From Arenibacter troitsensis (GTDB lineage: Bacteria > Bacteroidota > Bacteroidia > Flavobacteriales > Flavobacteriaceae): a stretch of DNA of 64,000 nt. The notes below the pieces were generated by a model. That model was not told the DNA's origin. It ran no database searches and saw only the letters and a program-made list of their open reading frames with translations. A program made the position numbers and the translations under genes. The DNA is taken from contig NZ_FXAO01000001.1 in NCBI RefSeq assembly GCF_900177645.1, forward strand, positions 372,001-436,000. The letters run 5' to 3'. This document shows, piece after piece, positions 8,472-17,343 of this stretch. How positions within the stretch are numbered: position 1 is the stretch's first letter; each line of letters starts with the position of its first letter.

Positions 8472-10013
8472 TTACTTCACCGGAAAGTCTTTATGAATAT
8501 TTTTAAGTCCCGTTTTGGCCACTTTTAGTGCCCTTAAGGTTTTTTTGGATTTTTGGGAATGGGCTTCCATGCGCTTCAATACATTCTTTAAGGTTTTGGT
8601 GGCTTCTACTATAAAAGGCCCCTTATTGAGCATAACACATTCTGCCTGGGCACTTATAGTGGCATCCGAAATTTCAGCCCGGGTAGCCATGCCTTTTTTG
8701 GCCATGGTATCCAATACTTGGGTAGCCCAGATGACAGGTATCTGCGCTGCCTCGCAGAACCACAGTATTTGGTTCTGCACCTCGGAAATACGTTCAAAAC
8801 CTATCTCCACTGCCAAATCGCCCCGGGCGATCATGACGCCTATTTTAGGTCTTTTCATAGCGCTGAAAAGGATGGCTGGTAGATTCTCGAATGCCGCCCT
8901 GTTCTCTATTTTAAAGACCACCCCGGTATCCTTATCTCCCAATTTGTCCAATTCCTCATATAGAATGGCCACATCCTTGGCGTTTCGCACAAAGGAATAG
9001 CCCATAAGGTCTGCATTAGCACTTATAAACGGCAATAGTTGTACATCTTCTGGAGTTAGGGAAGGCAGGTTGAGATGGGTATCCGGTAAATTGATACCTT
9101 TCCCCGTCCTTAGTTTTTTCTTATGCGATTTTTTCACCACCAGGGATGCCGTATCCTGGGTGATGCCCAATACTTTGGCCTCTATGGCCCCATCATCAAA
9201 AAACACTGCCTGCCCCTTTTTAAGGTTGTCAATAATTTGCGGTAGGGAAACTTCCACTAGGATGGTTTCTTTAGGGGCTATTGTCTTTTTGTGGCTCCCT
9301 GAAACATGTGGGGAGTTGTGCTTTATCAGTAATAATTTATCCCCTTTACCAATCTTTACGAAGGGGACGGTATCCCAGGCTTTTCCGGTATCATTTTTTA
9401 GGTAAATATTGCTAATTCTAATTTTTGGCCCCGGTAGGTCCATATAAATATGGATGGGGGAATCACTTTCCTTGGAAACGGCTTTTATTTTGTTCAGGAT
9501 CTTTTTCCAAAGCGCTTCATTGCCATGGCTAAGGTTTAATCGGGCAATGCCCATACCTGCAGAACGCAACTTCTTAATAAGTTTTTTGTCGGTGGCTGCC
9601 TCATCGGGCATAGTAACCATTATTTCGGTATCTCTTTCCCCGTGGTCGGACGCAAAGAGGTCATTTGCATGATCCATCAATAAATTCTTGCTTCCAACAA
9701 ATCCCAGGGCCTCCAAGTCGCCATTCCTTTCCCAAGTTTTTCCGTTCAATAATTTAACCAGCTTAAGGGCATTGGAGATGTTTTCATACACATAACCGGC
9801 CCCTGTTCCCAATGAGGAAATCCCTATTTCGGAAAGATCGTTCTGAAGCTTGCGGATGTCCATACTGCGAAGCAGCAAATAGCGGTATAGGTTCTTGGCG
9901 CTGGACCTATATTGAGGATGTACCGAAGCAGCTATGCTATCCGCGGAGGACTCATGCTTTAAAAGTGTTTCATATATAATTTCGAGTTCCCTTTCCAGTT
10001 TTTGTAGGTCCAT
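8472..10013 (-). CDS. Atypical pyruvate kinase-like protein
   Basis: 513 residues. The first 120 or so are helical and absent from ordinary pyruvate kinases. The PK barrel follows. RLNLSHGN matches the conserved N-terminal region. DLPGPKIRI stands in for the usual D-T-K-G-P-E-I-R. FKIENRAAFENL carries the catalytic Lys. MIARGDLAVEIG and ATQVLDTM are well kept, as is TRAEISDA. The usual M-L-S-G-E-T-A is instead MLNKGP, and the C-terminal allosteric domain of classical enzymes is missing. It may interconvert phosphoenolpyruvate and pyruvate, but the changes make another phosphotransfer reaction possible. It has no operon partner: the DUF4861 gene upstream ends in a strong terminator. Confidence 0.8.
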   Translation of the reverse strand: MDLQKLERELEIIYETLLKHESSADSIAASVHPQYRSSAKNLYRYLLLRSMDIRKLQNDLSEIGISSLGTGAGYVYENISNALKLVKLLNGKTWERNGDLEALGFVGSKNLLMDHANDLFASDHGERDTEIMVTMPDEAATDKKLIKKLRSAGMGIARLNLSHGNEALWKKILNKIKAVSKESDSPIHIYMDLPGPKIRISNIYLKNDTGKAWDTVPFVKIGKGDKLLLIKHNSPHVSGSHKKTIAPKETILVEVSLPQIIDNLKKGQAVFFDDGAIEAKVLGITQDTASLVVKKSHKKKLRTGKGINLPDTHLNLPSLTPEDVQLLPFISANADLMGYSFVRNAKDVAILYEELDKLGDKDTGVVFKIENRAAFENLPAILFSAMKRPKIGVMIARGDLAVEIGFERISEVQNQILWFCEAAQIPVIWATQVLDTMAKKGMATRAEISDATISAQAECVMLNKGPFIVEATKTLKNVLKRMEAHSQKSKKTLRALKVAKTGLKNIHKDFPVK

Positions 10014-10099
10014 ATAGCAGCTTTTGTTTTATAAATTTACGCATATAAACCAGGGATATTTTTGATGAAAAACACAAATTGAAGTTAAAATTTGGGCAT

Positions 10100-10146
10100 A
10101 AAAAAGGCAATACCCCTTGGCATTATATGCACCTATGGGTATTGCC
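10100..10146 (-). terminator. Intrinsic terminator after the kduI-kduD-DUF4861 operon
   Basis: On the minus strand, GGCAATACCC and GGGTATTGCC form a 10-bp perfect stem followed by TTTTTT. It lies 29 bases beyond the DUF4861 stop. Confidence 0.88.
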
Positions 10147-10174
10147 TCATGTAATGTTTGTCAGAAACTCTTTC

Positions 10175-11353
10175 TTATGGAGTTACGGTAACTTCCAAGG
10201 GGTGTTCTATCTGTTCGGATAAGGCGTTTAAATACTGCTCCCAATCCGCTTTGCTGTTAAATTGCCCGCTTTTTTTCCATCCAAAGCCTGCGTAGTAGGT
10301 AACTTCCTTGTTCTTAACTTTCAAATGGGCGTAGGCATTGCTTAGGTCCTTGGTAGGAACATCGTACTTTTCAAAATCGATGAAAGAATCCCTAGGGGCA
10401 AGGATGGCCATACCCAATTCGGAATCGCCATGGGGCTGCCAGTAGCTTACCCATCCCTTTTCTGTATTTCCGCTAACCACTCCGTCCTTTTCGTGCAGGG
10501 TGAGTCCGGCGTAAATATCATCCACCCCCTCTAGATTGATATTGAATTTGGATAGATTTTGGCCTAGGTCCAAGCTTATAAGCCTAGACTCCATGATGGT
10601 CTTTCCATTGGCGTCCCAGGCTTCGTATTCCAAATAAAAGCTGGTCCTTATAGGGCCGGTGGTAATGGTGCGCCATTGCGTATAATTTTTGGAATAGTAG
10701 AAGGTAGTGTCTACCTTGGCGGCAATACCGCCAACCCCACGACTTGCGCCAACATGAAAATCATCCAGGCCTTCGCCGGTATCCTTGTGGTAACTACTTA
10801 TACCACTTAATTCCTCTTTGTACCATTTGTCAATAATGGGGTAATCTACCCGTTTCAACCAGGCATCGACACCACTGGACAGGGTGCCGCCAGCTACCTT
10901 GTCTTCCACCATTTTCTGGGCGGTGGGTCCGTACACCCGAAATGCAACCTTGTTGTTTTCCCAAGTGTAGTCATCGGTACGTTCGGGTACAAACCTGGAG
11001 TAACACAGCTCTGGTGCCGAGGGGTTTTCCCCTGGTTTCACTGTGACTACCTCAAATTGGCTTTCTCCATTAGGCGCTATTCGGGGTTGAAAAAGGATCA
11101 TGTCCAAATCACCATCCCCATCATTATCTACCGTTTGGACAATTTGGAGGGTATTGGTTTCCTTGTTCCTTATGCCAACAGCGGATAGGTCTTCCACCGT
11201 CAACATATCCTTGGTGAGCTCTACGGTTTCCATAGACCTTTCGCGGTCAAGAACATTTTTTATAGTGATGGTGGTGGGCAATTCTTTTTCGGTACAAGCT
11301 AGGAACAGTGTTGCCACTACAGAAAATAGAAATGTTTTATAACGTATTTTCAT
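10175..11353 (-). CDS. DUF4861 lipoprotein of the uronate locus
   Basis: 392 residues from the ATG at 11351-11353, chosen because it starts a clean lipoprotein signal ending in FLAC and lies 10 bases after the kduD stop; the longer frame would overlap kduD. The rest matches the DUF4861 type: an N-terminal beta region with VDNDGDGDLDMILFQP, then a long beta-sandwich-like body (DDFHVGASRGVGG; WVSYWQPHGDSELGMAIL). DUF4861 proteins are common in Bacteroidota loci for pectin and other uronate-containing polysaccharides. A catalytic role is not established. Here it is last in an operon with kduI and kduD, which supports a job in uronic-acid polysaccharide use at the cell surface or periplasm. Confidence 0.83.
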   Translation of the reverse strand: MKIRYKTFLFSVVATLFLACTEKELPTTITIKNVLDRERSMETVELTKDMLTVEDLSAVGIRNKETNTLQIVQTVDNDGDGDLDMILFQPRIAPNGESQFEVVTVKPGENPSAPELCYSRFVPERTDDYTWENNKVAFRVYGPTAQKMVEDKVAGGTLSSGVDAWLKRVDYPIIDKWYKEELSGISSYHKDTGEGLDDFHVGASRGVGGIAAKVDTTFYYSKNYTQWRTITTGPIRTSFYLEYEAWDANGKTIMESRLISLDLGQNLSKFNINLEGVDDIYAGLTLHEKDGVVSGNTEKGWVSYWQPHGDSELGMAILAPRDSFIDFEKYDVPTKDLSNAYAHLKVKNKEVTYYAGFGWKKSGQFNSKADWEQYLNALSEQIEHPLEVTVTP

Positions 11354-11363
11354 GAACGTTGTT

Positions 11364-12158
11364 TTAATTTTCATTGGCCGGTTTTCCAATAGTGGCCAAT
11401 ATGCCTCCATCCACGTAAACTATTTGTCCGTTAACAAAATTACTGGCCTTGGAACTTAGGAAGATGGCTGCACCTTGTAGGTCGTCCGGATCTCCCCATT
11501 TGCCTGCAGGGGTTCTGCCTACTATAAAATCATTGAAAGGATGCCCATCTACCCTTATAGGGGCGGTCTGTGCGGTGGCAAAATAGCCGGGTCCTATACC
11601 ATTGACCTGAATGTTGTGTTTGGCCCATTCGGTAGCCATATTGCGGGTCAACATTTTTAATCCGCCTTTGGCGGCGGCATAGGCGCCTACCGTATTTCGT
11701 CCCAATTCGCTCATCATGGAACAAATGTTGATAATCTTGCCTTCCTTTCTGGATATCATGCCCTTTACCACATGTTTGGAAACGATAAAGGGACTTACCA
11801 AATCTACTTTTACCACTTCTTCAAAATCGGCGACCTCCATTTCCTCCAAGGGAATTCTTTTGATGATCCCGGCATTGTTTACCAAAATATCAATTGGTCC
11901 TACCTCTTGTTCAATTTTAGAAATGTTTTTTATGACCGCGGCTTCATTGGTAACATCAAAGAGGTAGCCATAGGCCTTTAATCCCAAAGCCTGGTATTCG
12001 GCAACGGCATTGTCCAATTTTTCCTGGGAAGAAGCTCCGTTAACGACCAGGGTTGCGCCTGCTTTTCCCAGTCCAATGGCCATGGCTTTGCCAAGACCGT
12101 GCGTAGCTCCGGTAATCAGGGCTGTTTTACCTGATAAGTCAAATAGATTCAATGACAT
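11364..12158 (-). CDS. kduD: SDR oxidoreductase: 2-deoxy-D-gluconate 3-dehydrogenase / gluconate 5-dehydrogenase type
   Basis: 264 residues, the standard length for a classical short-chain dehydrogenase. The NAD(P)-binding TGATHGLG is at residues 17-24, NNAG follows, then the catalytic Tyr and Lys of YAAAKGG, and the family-typical RVDGHPFNDFIVGRTPAG loop near the C-terminus. Next to kduI the expected reaction is reduction of 2,5-diketo-3-deoxygluconate to 2-keto-3-deoxygluconate, the second cytoplasmic step for unsaturated uronates. SDRs of this subgroup are also called gluconate 5-dehydrogenase and, in alginate users, reduce DEH, so the substrate is inferred from context. The ATG at 12158 lies 18 bases after kduI. 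Confidence 0.9.
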   Translation of the reverse strand: MSLNLFDLSGKTALITGATHGLGKAMAIGLGKAGATLVVNGASSQEKLDNAVAEYQALGLKAYGYLFDVTNEAAVIKNISKIEQEVGPIDILVNNAGIIKRIPLEEMEVADFEEVVKVDLVSPFIVSKHVVKGMISRKEGKIINICSMMSELGRNTVGAYAAAKGGLKMLTRNMATEWAKHNIQVNGIGPGYFATAQTAPIRVDGHPFNDFIVGRTPAGKWGDPDDLQGAAIFLSSKASNFVNGQIVYVDGGILATIGKPANEN

Positions 12159-12176
12159 ATTTAAGTTCTCTTAGGG

Positions 12177-13019
12177 TTATTTTAAGTCTTTAATTTTACA
12201 GTGGTCCATATCTCCATAATCTAGGTTTTCACCGGCCATTCCCCAGATAAAAGTGTAGTTACTGGTTCCGGAACCGGAATGAATGGACCAAGGTGGGGAG
12301 ATTACGGCTTCATTGTTGACCATCCAGATATGTCGTGTTTCTTGGGGTTGTCCCATAAAATGGCATACAGCTTGATCTTCTGGAAGCTCAAAATAAAAAT
12401 ATACTTCCATTCTCCTGTCGTGAACATGTGCGGGCATCGTGTTCCAAACACTTCCTGGTTTTAATTCTGTCATTCCCATTTGTACCTGACAAGTCTCTAC
12501 CAAACTGTTCACGATCAATTTTCGTATAGTTCTGGCATTGGCCGTTTCAATAGATCCCATTTCCACGATCTCCGCATCTGCCCTACTTATTTTTTTTGTG
12601 GGATATACCTTGTGTGCCGGGGTTGAGTTGATGTAGAATTTGGCAGGGGTATCGGCACTGTCGCTACTAAAACTCACCTCCTTGTTTTCTTTACCAATAT
12701 ACAGGGCCTCTTTAAAGTCTAAATCATATTTCTGGCCATCGACGGTTACAGAACCCGCACCACCGACATTGATAATACCGATCTCCCTTCGTTCTAAAAA
12801 ATAATCCGACTTTAATGGATCTATAGTGGCTAGTTTTAAAGGGGTGTTAACGGGCACTGCCCCTCCAACTATATATCTGTCGAAATGGGTGTACACTAAA
12901 TTGATGGTATCCGCTTCCATTAAATTTTGGATTAGAAACTCTTTTCTCAGTCCTTCTGTGGTCAACGTTTTAGTCTCCTTGGGAGAGCAGGCATATCTAA
13001 CCTCGTAATTGTTTTTCAT
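12177..13019 (-). CDS. kduI: 4-deoxy-L-threo-5-hexosulose-uronate ketol-isomerase
   Basis: 280 residues, full length for KduI. It begins with the typical YEVRYACSPKETK. The zinc site is present as HVHDRRME (His198, His200, Glu205) and a later His247 in WSIHSG. It isomerises 5-keto-4-deoxyuronate, the spontaneous product of unsaturated galacturonate or glucuronate, to 2,5-diketo-3-deoxygluconate in the cytoplasm. First gene of kduI-kduD-DUF4861, divergent from a LacI regulator across a 154-bp gap holding a perfect palindrome. No kdgK, kdgA, lyase or transporter is nearby. Confidence 0.95.
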   Translation of the reverse strand: MKNNYEVRYACSPKETKTLTTEGLRKEFLIQNLMEADTINLVYTHFDRYIVGGAVPVNTPLKLATIDPLKSDYFLERREIGIINVGGAGSVTVDGQKYDLDFKEALYIGKENKEVSFSSDSADTPAKFYINSTPAHKVYPTKKISRADAEIVEMGSIETANARTIRKLIVNSLVETCQVQMGMTELKPGSVWNTMPAHVHDRRMEVYFYFELPEDQAVCHFMGQPQETRHIWMVNNEAVISPPWSIHSGSGTSNYTFIWGMAGENLDYGDMDHCKIKDLK

Positions 13020-13109
13020 GATTCTAAATATCTAATTATAAGTTCTTATATCTCGGCTAAAAAAGTGGCGTTTTATAGATAGCTAGTAAAGGTATAAAAA
13101 ATTACTCAA

Positions 13110-13127
13110 AATACAATCGATTGTATT
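13110..13127. promoter_or_regulatory. LacI-type operator between kduI and lacI-like gene
   Basis: AATACAATCGATTGTATT is an 18-bp perfect palindrome with a central CG step, as in LacI-family operators. It lies between the divergent genes and just upstream of the regulator's -7 box, so it could repress both kduI and the regulator until a uronate-derived inducer is bound. Confidence 0.75.
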
Positions 13128-13137
13128 ATTGAATGTG

Positions 13138-13145
13138 TATATTTG
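13138..13145 (+). promoter_or_regulatory. -7 box of the LacI-family regulator gene
   Basis: TATATTTG matches TAnnTTTG and lies 28 bases before the regulator ATG. The palindromic operator covers the expected -33 region, which would give autoregulation. Confidence 0.5.
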
Positions 13146-13173
13146 TTAAGAAACGTCAAGATACTCATTATTT

Positions 13174-14202
13174 ATGGAAAATAAAACAACCATACACGAT
13201 ATTGCCAAAGCTTTGAAAATAGATGCCTCTACCGTTTCAAGGGCATTGAACAACAGTCCGAGGGTAAGCCAGAAGACCAAGGCTAGGATATTGGCCAAAG
13301 CTAATGAAATGGGTTACCAACGAAATGTACTGGCTTCAAATCTTCGAAAAAGTGTAACCAATACTATTGGAGTAATAGTTCCGCGAATTTCCCGACACTT
13401 CTTTTCTTCGGTTATTTCGGGTATAGAGGAGGCCGCGTATGATGCTGGCTACAATGTGATAATCTGCCAGTCTTTGGAACAGTTAAAACGTGAACGTAAG
13501 ATTATAGAAACCTTATTGGCGAACCGGGTAGCTGGGGTATTATTGTCCGTTTCCATGGAAACAGTTGAGTTTGACCATCTGTTGAACATGAAAAACAATG
13601 GTACGCCATTTCTTTTTTTTGATAGGCATTGTGAGATTGAGGGTATTAGTAGTGTGCTGATCGATGACCTACAAGGTGGTTTTGAAGCCACGGAGCATCT
13701 AATTTTGAATGGATGTAAAAATATTGGACATTTTTCCGGGCCACAAGAATTGGCTATTTACCGTAATAGGACCGCTGGGTATAGAAAGGCCTTGGAAAAA
13801 CATAAAATTCCATTCCGGCCAGAACTCATACTGCGTTCCAGCCTTATGGAAAATGATGGGGCGGAAGGGGCAAAAACCTTACTTTCCTTACCTTATGATA
13901 TAGACGGATTGTTTTCTGCCAATGATGTCGCTGCTATTGGCGCTATGAAGTATTTTAAGAAGGAAGGCATTAGAGTACCGGAAAACGTGGCCATTGTAGG
14001 GTTCAGTAACGAACCGGTTTCTGGTATAATAGATCCTTCTTTGACAACAATTGATCAGCCTGGTTTTCAAATTGGACAAATTGCCACAAAGTTGTTATTG
14101 GATGAAATTAGTAATTCATCTAAGGACAATATTATCATCGGTAAAACAACAATTCAGAAGTCCTCTTTAATTGAACGCGATTCTTCTAGAAGAATAACTT
14201 AA
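13174..14202 (+). CDS. LacI-family transcriptional regulator
   Basis: 342 residues. The N-terminal helix-turn-helix is typical: TIHDIAKALKIDASTVSRAL, then NNSPRVSQKTKARILAKANE with the hinge helix near YQRNVLASNLRK. Residues about 60-335 form the periplasmic-binding-protein-like effector domain (GVIVPRISRHFFSSVISGIE; DGLFSANDVAAIGAMKYF; VGFSNEPVSGIIDPSLTTIDQP). The divergent position next to kduI-kduD and the palindrome between them make it the probable local repressor or activator of uronate catabolism. In related systems the inducer is a keto-deoxy-gluconate or oligouronide, but it cannot be read here. Confidence 0.93.
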   Translation: MENKTTIHDIAKALKIDASTVSRALNNSPRVSQKTKARILAKANEMGYQRNVLASNLRKSVTNTIGVIVPRISRHFFSSVISGIEEAAYDAGYNVIICQSLEQLKRERKIIETLLANRVAGVLLSVSMETVEFDHLLNMKNNGTPFLFFDRHCEIEGISSVLIDDLQGGFEATEHLILNGCKNIGHFSGPQELAIYRNRTAGYRKALEKHKIPFRPELILRSSLMENDGAEGAKTLLSLPYDIDGLFSANDVAAIGAMKYFKKEGIRVPENVAIVGFSNEPVSGIIDPSLTTIDQPGFQIGQIATKLLLDEISNSSKDNIIIGKTTIQKSSLIERDSSRRIT

Positions 14203-14269
14203 AATTAATAAAAGTTATTGAGGTACAAGGTTTAAGGCTATGGAATTCAAATGACTGCAAAGAATTGAA

Positions 14270-15268
14270 TTAACCCGTCTTATTTTTATACGCAGAACTT
14301 ATTTTTGCCTCACTTACAATATGGTCCAAAATCATAGGGGCGTGGATTCTGGAATTTTCTATAAACCATTTGTGGGTTTCCATTCCCCCACAAATTACTC
14401 CGGCAAGATATAGGTTGTCAATATTGGTCTCCATGGTTCGGGGATCGTACTGGGGCAGCCTTTTCTCGTCATCGGACAATTGGATTCCTATTTTTTCCAA
14501 GAAACCAAAATTAGGCATGTATCCGGTCAGCGCCAGAACGTAATCGTTTTCCAGGGCAATTGTTCCGCTAGGGGAATTCAGGATAATTTCATCTTCCTTA
14601 ATTTCCTGTACTGTACTATTGTAATATACTTTTATACTGCCTTCTTCAATTCTATTGATGATATCGGGCCTTACCCAATATTTTACACGTTGGCCTACTT
14701 CCGGTCCCCTAATGATCAAGGATACGTCCGCCCCTTTTCTATAGCATTCCAGGGCAGCATCTATGGCCGAATTACTCGCCCCAATGACCGCTACTTTTTG
14801 ACTGGAATAGAAATGCGGATCCTTGTAATAATGGGATACCTTTTTTAAATCTTCCCCGGGAACGTTCATTCTGTTCGGAATATCGTAGAAACCTGTGGCA
14901 ATGATTACATGGGTGGACGTATAGGTATTCTTATCTGAAACAAGCTTAAAGAGCCCATCAATTTTGTTAATTGAATTTACTTTTTCAAAAAGCGCAATGT
15001 TTAGCTGATTAGAGGTCACTATCCGTCTGTAGTATTCCAGCGCCTCATTTCTTTTGGGTTTCGCCTCTATGCTAATAAAAGGAATTTCATCTATTTCCAG
15101 CTTTTCGGAAGATGAAAAAAACTGCATGTTCAGGGGATAATTATAGAGGGAATTAACAATACATCCCTTTTCAAGAATTATATAGGACAATCCCTTTTTC
15201 TTAGCCTCCAGGCCACAGGCAATGCCAATGGGCCCGCCTCCAACTATAACTACGTCCCAAATCTTCAT
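14270..15268 (-). CDS. ypdA: YpdA-type bacillithiol disulfide reductase
   Basis: 332 residues. The FAD-binding motif is VIVGGGPIGIACG near the N-terminus and the NADPH-binding motif is VAVIGASNSAIDAALE in the middle. There is no CxxC redox pair, which separates it from thioredoxin reductase. MNVPGEDLKKVSHYYKDPH and the C-terminal NLYLAGVICGGMETHKWFIE match YpdA/Bdr proteins. The expected role is reduction of bacillithiol disulfide with NADPH in the cytoplasm, consistent with bacillithiol use in Flavobacteriia. The ATG shares one base with the rpe stop (TAATG), implying translational coupling to rpe. Confidence 0.87.
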   Translation of the reverse strand: MKIWDVVIVGGGPIGIACGLEAKKKGLSYIILEKGCIVNSLYNYPLNMQFFSSSEKLEIDEIPFISIEAKPKRNEALEYYRRIVTSNQLNIALFEKVNSINKIDGLFKLVSDKNTYTSTHVIIATGFYDIPNRMNVPGEDLKKVSHYYKDPHFYSSQKVAVIGASNSAIDAALECYRKGADVSLIIRGPEVGQRVKYWVRPDIINRIEEGSIKVYYNSTVQEIKEDEIILNSPSGTIALENDYVLALTGYMPNFGFLEKIGIQLSDDEKRLPQYDPRTMETNIDNLYLAGVICGGMETHKWFIENSRIHAPMILDHIVSEAKISSAYKNKTG

Positions 15269-15927
15269 TATCCAACCATTTTTTTCAGTTCATGAATAGT
15301 TTGCTCAGGATCTTTGCTCCTAAAAATAAAACTTCCCGCAACCAAAACATCCGCTCCCGCGTCTATTAAATCCTTGGCGTTTTTAGAGGTAACCCCGCCA
15401 TCGACCTCAATTAGTGTATGGGCACTTTTTCTTTGTATAAGTTCCTTGAGGGCCTTAATCTTTTCGTAGGTGTTTTCAATAAATGATTGTCCCCCAAAAC
15501 CTGGATTTACACTCATGATACAGACTAGGTCGATATCACTTATAACATCTTCCAATACGTTAATGTTGGTATGTGGATTTAAAGCCACTCCTGCTGCCAT
15601 TCCCTCGTCTTTTATGGCCTGTAGGGTACGATGTAGATGTGGGCAGGCTTCATAATGAACGGTTAGGTTATTGGCGCCCAAATCAGCAAAGGTCTTTATG
15701 TAACGATCCGGATCCACGATCATGAGATGAACGTCCAATGTTTTGGTGGCATGGGCAGCGATTGCTTTTAGGACCGGCATTCCAAAAGAGATATTTGGTA
15801 CAAAAACACCATCCATAATATCTATATGATGCCAATCGGCCTCACTGTGGTTTACCATTTCAATATCTCGTTGAAGGTTGGCAAAATCTGCTGCCAAAAG
15901 GGAAGGGGCAATAATCTTTTTGTCCAT
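15268..15927 (-). CDS. rpe: Ribulose-phosphate 3-epimerase
   Basis: 219 residues from the ATG at 15925-15927. The longer frame would start with GTG inside the promoter box, so it was rejected. Family signatures are IAPSLLAADFANL at the start, WHHIDIMDGVFVPNISFG with the metal-binding His-x-Asp, LDVHLMIVDP, MSVNPGFGGQSFI and EVDGGV near the end. It interconverts ribulose 5-phosphate and xylulose 5-phosphate in the pentose phosphate pathway. First gene of an rpe-ypdA pair with a one-base overlap. Confidence 0.97.
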   Translation of the reverse strand: MDKKIIAPSLLAADFANLQRDIEMVNHSEADWHHIDIMDGVFVPNISFGMPVLKAIAAHATKTLDVHLMIVDPDRYIKTFADLGANNLTVHYEACPHLHRTLQAIKDEGMAAGVALNPHTNINVLEDVISDIDLVCIMSVNPGFGGQSFIENTYEKIKALKELIQRKSAHTLIEVDGGVTSKNAKDLIDAGADVLVAGSFIFRSKDPEQTIHELKKMVG

Positions 15928-15950
15928 TACTTTTATTGAAATAATTTCCA

Positions 15951-15958
15951 CAAAGGTA
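15951..15958 (-). promoter_or_regulatory. -7 box of rpe
   Basis: The minus strand reads TACCTTTG, matching TAnnTTTG, 23 bases before the chosen rpe ATG. Its position rules out the longer upstream start. Confidence 0.55.
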
Positions 15959-16038
15959 GTGAATTGATATGGTTTAAGGGAATAGGGGGCACGCGATATT
16001 AAATTATGGGACAGTTTAAAATTTAAGGTTAATAGGCA

Positions 16039-17274
16039 CTAATACCAGCGCTTTTTTTTCTTTTTGGAGGCCGCGGACTTTCTGCCTTTTTTGTGCTTGC
16101 TGCCTTGCTTTTTATGTACTTGCGGTTTGGCCTTGGGGTCCAAGGGGTACGGATGGTCATCAACCACTTGGATATGCTTCTGCATCAGTTTTTGAATAGT
16201 GGATAAATATCCCTTTTCATCGGCAGAACAAAAGGCATAGGATGTTCCTGTGTTTCCCGCTCTACCGGTCCTGCCAATCCGATGCACATAGGTTTCGGGT
16301 ATATTGGGCAGGTCAAAGTTGATGACGGCATCCAGCTCGTCTATATCCAATCCACGGGCGGCCACATCTGTGGCCACAAGGATGTTCGTTACTCCCTGTT
16401 TGAATTTTCCCAATGCTGCTTGACGCTCCTCTTGGGATTTGTCCCCGTGTAGGCTGTCTACCTTAAAGTTGTTGTTACGGAGCGTTTTTTCCAATTTGTC
16501 CACCCCGTATTTTGTACGCCTAAAAATTAAAATATTGCCCTTTATGGTATTTCTTAACAGATAAAGGCAGAGTTCTATTTTATTGGGTTTTGGCGTATAA
16601 TACAATAATTGGTGCACAGTGGCCGCTGCCGAAGATGTTGGGGTAACGGCTAATTTCTTGGGATCTTTTAAAATGGTATCGGCCAATTGCACTACTTTAA
16701 AGGGCATAGTGGCCGAAAATAGCAGGGTCTGCTTTTCATTGGGGCAAAGTCGCTCTATTTTTTTAACATCGTCTATAAATCCCATATCCAGCATAAGATC
16801 TGCCTCATCCAGCACTAAGGTTTCCACATAATCCAAATTCACCAGATCCTGCTTGTGAAGGTCCAATAACCTGCCTGGTGTGGCCACCAAGATATCCACT
16901 CCCTTTTTTAAGATGGCTATTTGTGGCTCTATCTTTGTTCCTCCATAAATAACGGCTGAAGTTAAATGGGTATACTTGCCATAATCCATAAAACTCTCAT
17001 AAATCTGGGATGCCAGTTCGCGGGTGGGACTTATAATCAAGGCCTTGATTTTTCTGCCTTTTTCCGAAGTTTCCTGTTTATCAAATAATAGCTGTAGTAT
17101 GGGGAGGGCAAAAGCGGCCGTTTTTCCTGTTCCTGTTTCGGCAGAAGCTATTAAGTCGTTTTTCTGTAAAACCACAGGGATGGCCATTTCCTGAATGGCA
17201 GTTGGGTCGTCATAGTTTTTTTCTGCCACTGCTCTCAAAAGATGTTTGTTGAGCTTTAATTCTTTAAAATTCAT
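16039..17274 (-). CDS. DEAD-box RNA helicase (RhlE-like)
   Basis: 411 residues from the second possible start (MNFKELKLN). Motifs in order: Q motif DDPTAIQ, motif I AETGTGKT (about 45-52), Ia PTRELASQ, II DEAD (about 156-159), III SAT, then in the second RecA lobe VATDVAARGLDIDELD and HRIGRTGRAGNTG. The C-terminal 40 residues are a basic Lys-rich tail ending KKKKKRWY, a likely RNA-binding tail. It is an ATP-dependent RNA helicase, probably acting in ribosome assembly, RNA decay or cold adaptation. It is a single-gene unit with its own -7 box. Confidence 0.95.
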   Translation of the reverse strand: MNFKELKLNKHLLRAVAEKNYDDPTAIQEMAIPVVLQKNDLIASAETGTGKTAAFALPILQLLFDKQETSEKGRKIKALIISPTRELASQIYESFMDYGKYTHLTSAVIYGGTKIEPQIAILKKGVDILVATPGRLLDLHKQDLVNLDYVETLVLDEADLMLDMGFIDDVKKIERLCPNEKQTLLFSATMPFKVVQLADTILKDPKKLAVTPTSSAAATVHQLLYYTPKPNKIELCLYLLRNTIKGNILIFRRTKYGVDKLEKTLRNNNFKVDSLHGDKSQEERQAALGKFKQGVTNILVATDVAARGLDIDELDAVINFDLPNIPETYVHRIGRTGRAGNTGTSYAFCSADEKGYLSTIQKLMQKHIQVVDDHPYPLDPKAKPQVHKKQGSKHKKGRKSAASKKKKKRWY

Positions 17275-17303
17275 ATAGGTACCCATTTAGCTAGTGATGT
17301 ATG

Positions 17304-17311
17304 CAAAGGTA
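17304..17311 (-). promoter_or_regulatory. -7 box of the DEAD-box helicase gene
   Basis: The minus strand reads TACCTTTG, 29 bases before the MNFKELK start. Confidence 0.5.
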
Positions 17312-17343
17312 AGGTAAAATGGTAAGGCATGTGTTGGTAAACC

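Noticed and set aside
14270-15268. Calling the flavoprotein a thioredoxin reductase
   Set aside because: No CxxC redox pair; fits YpdA better.
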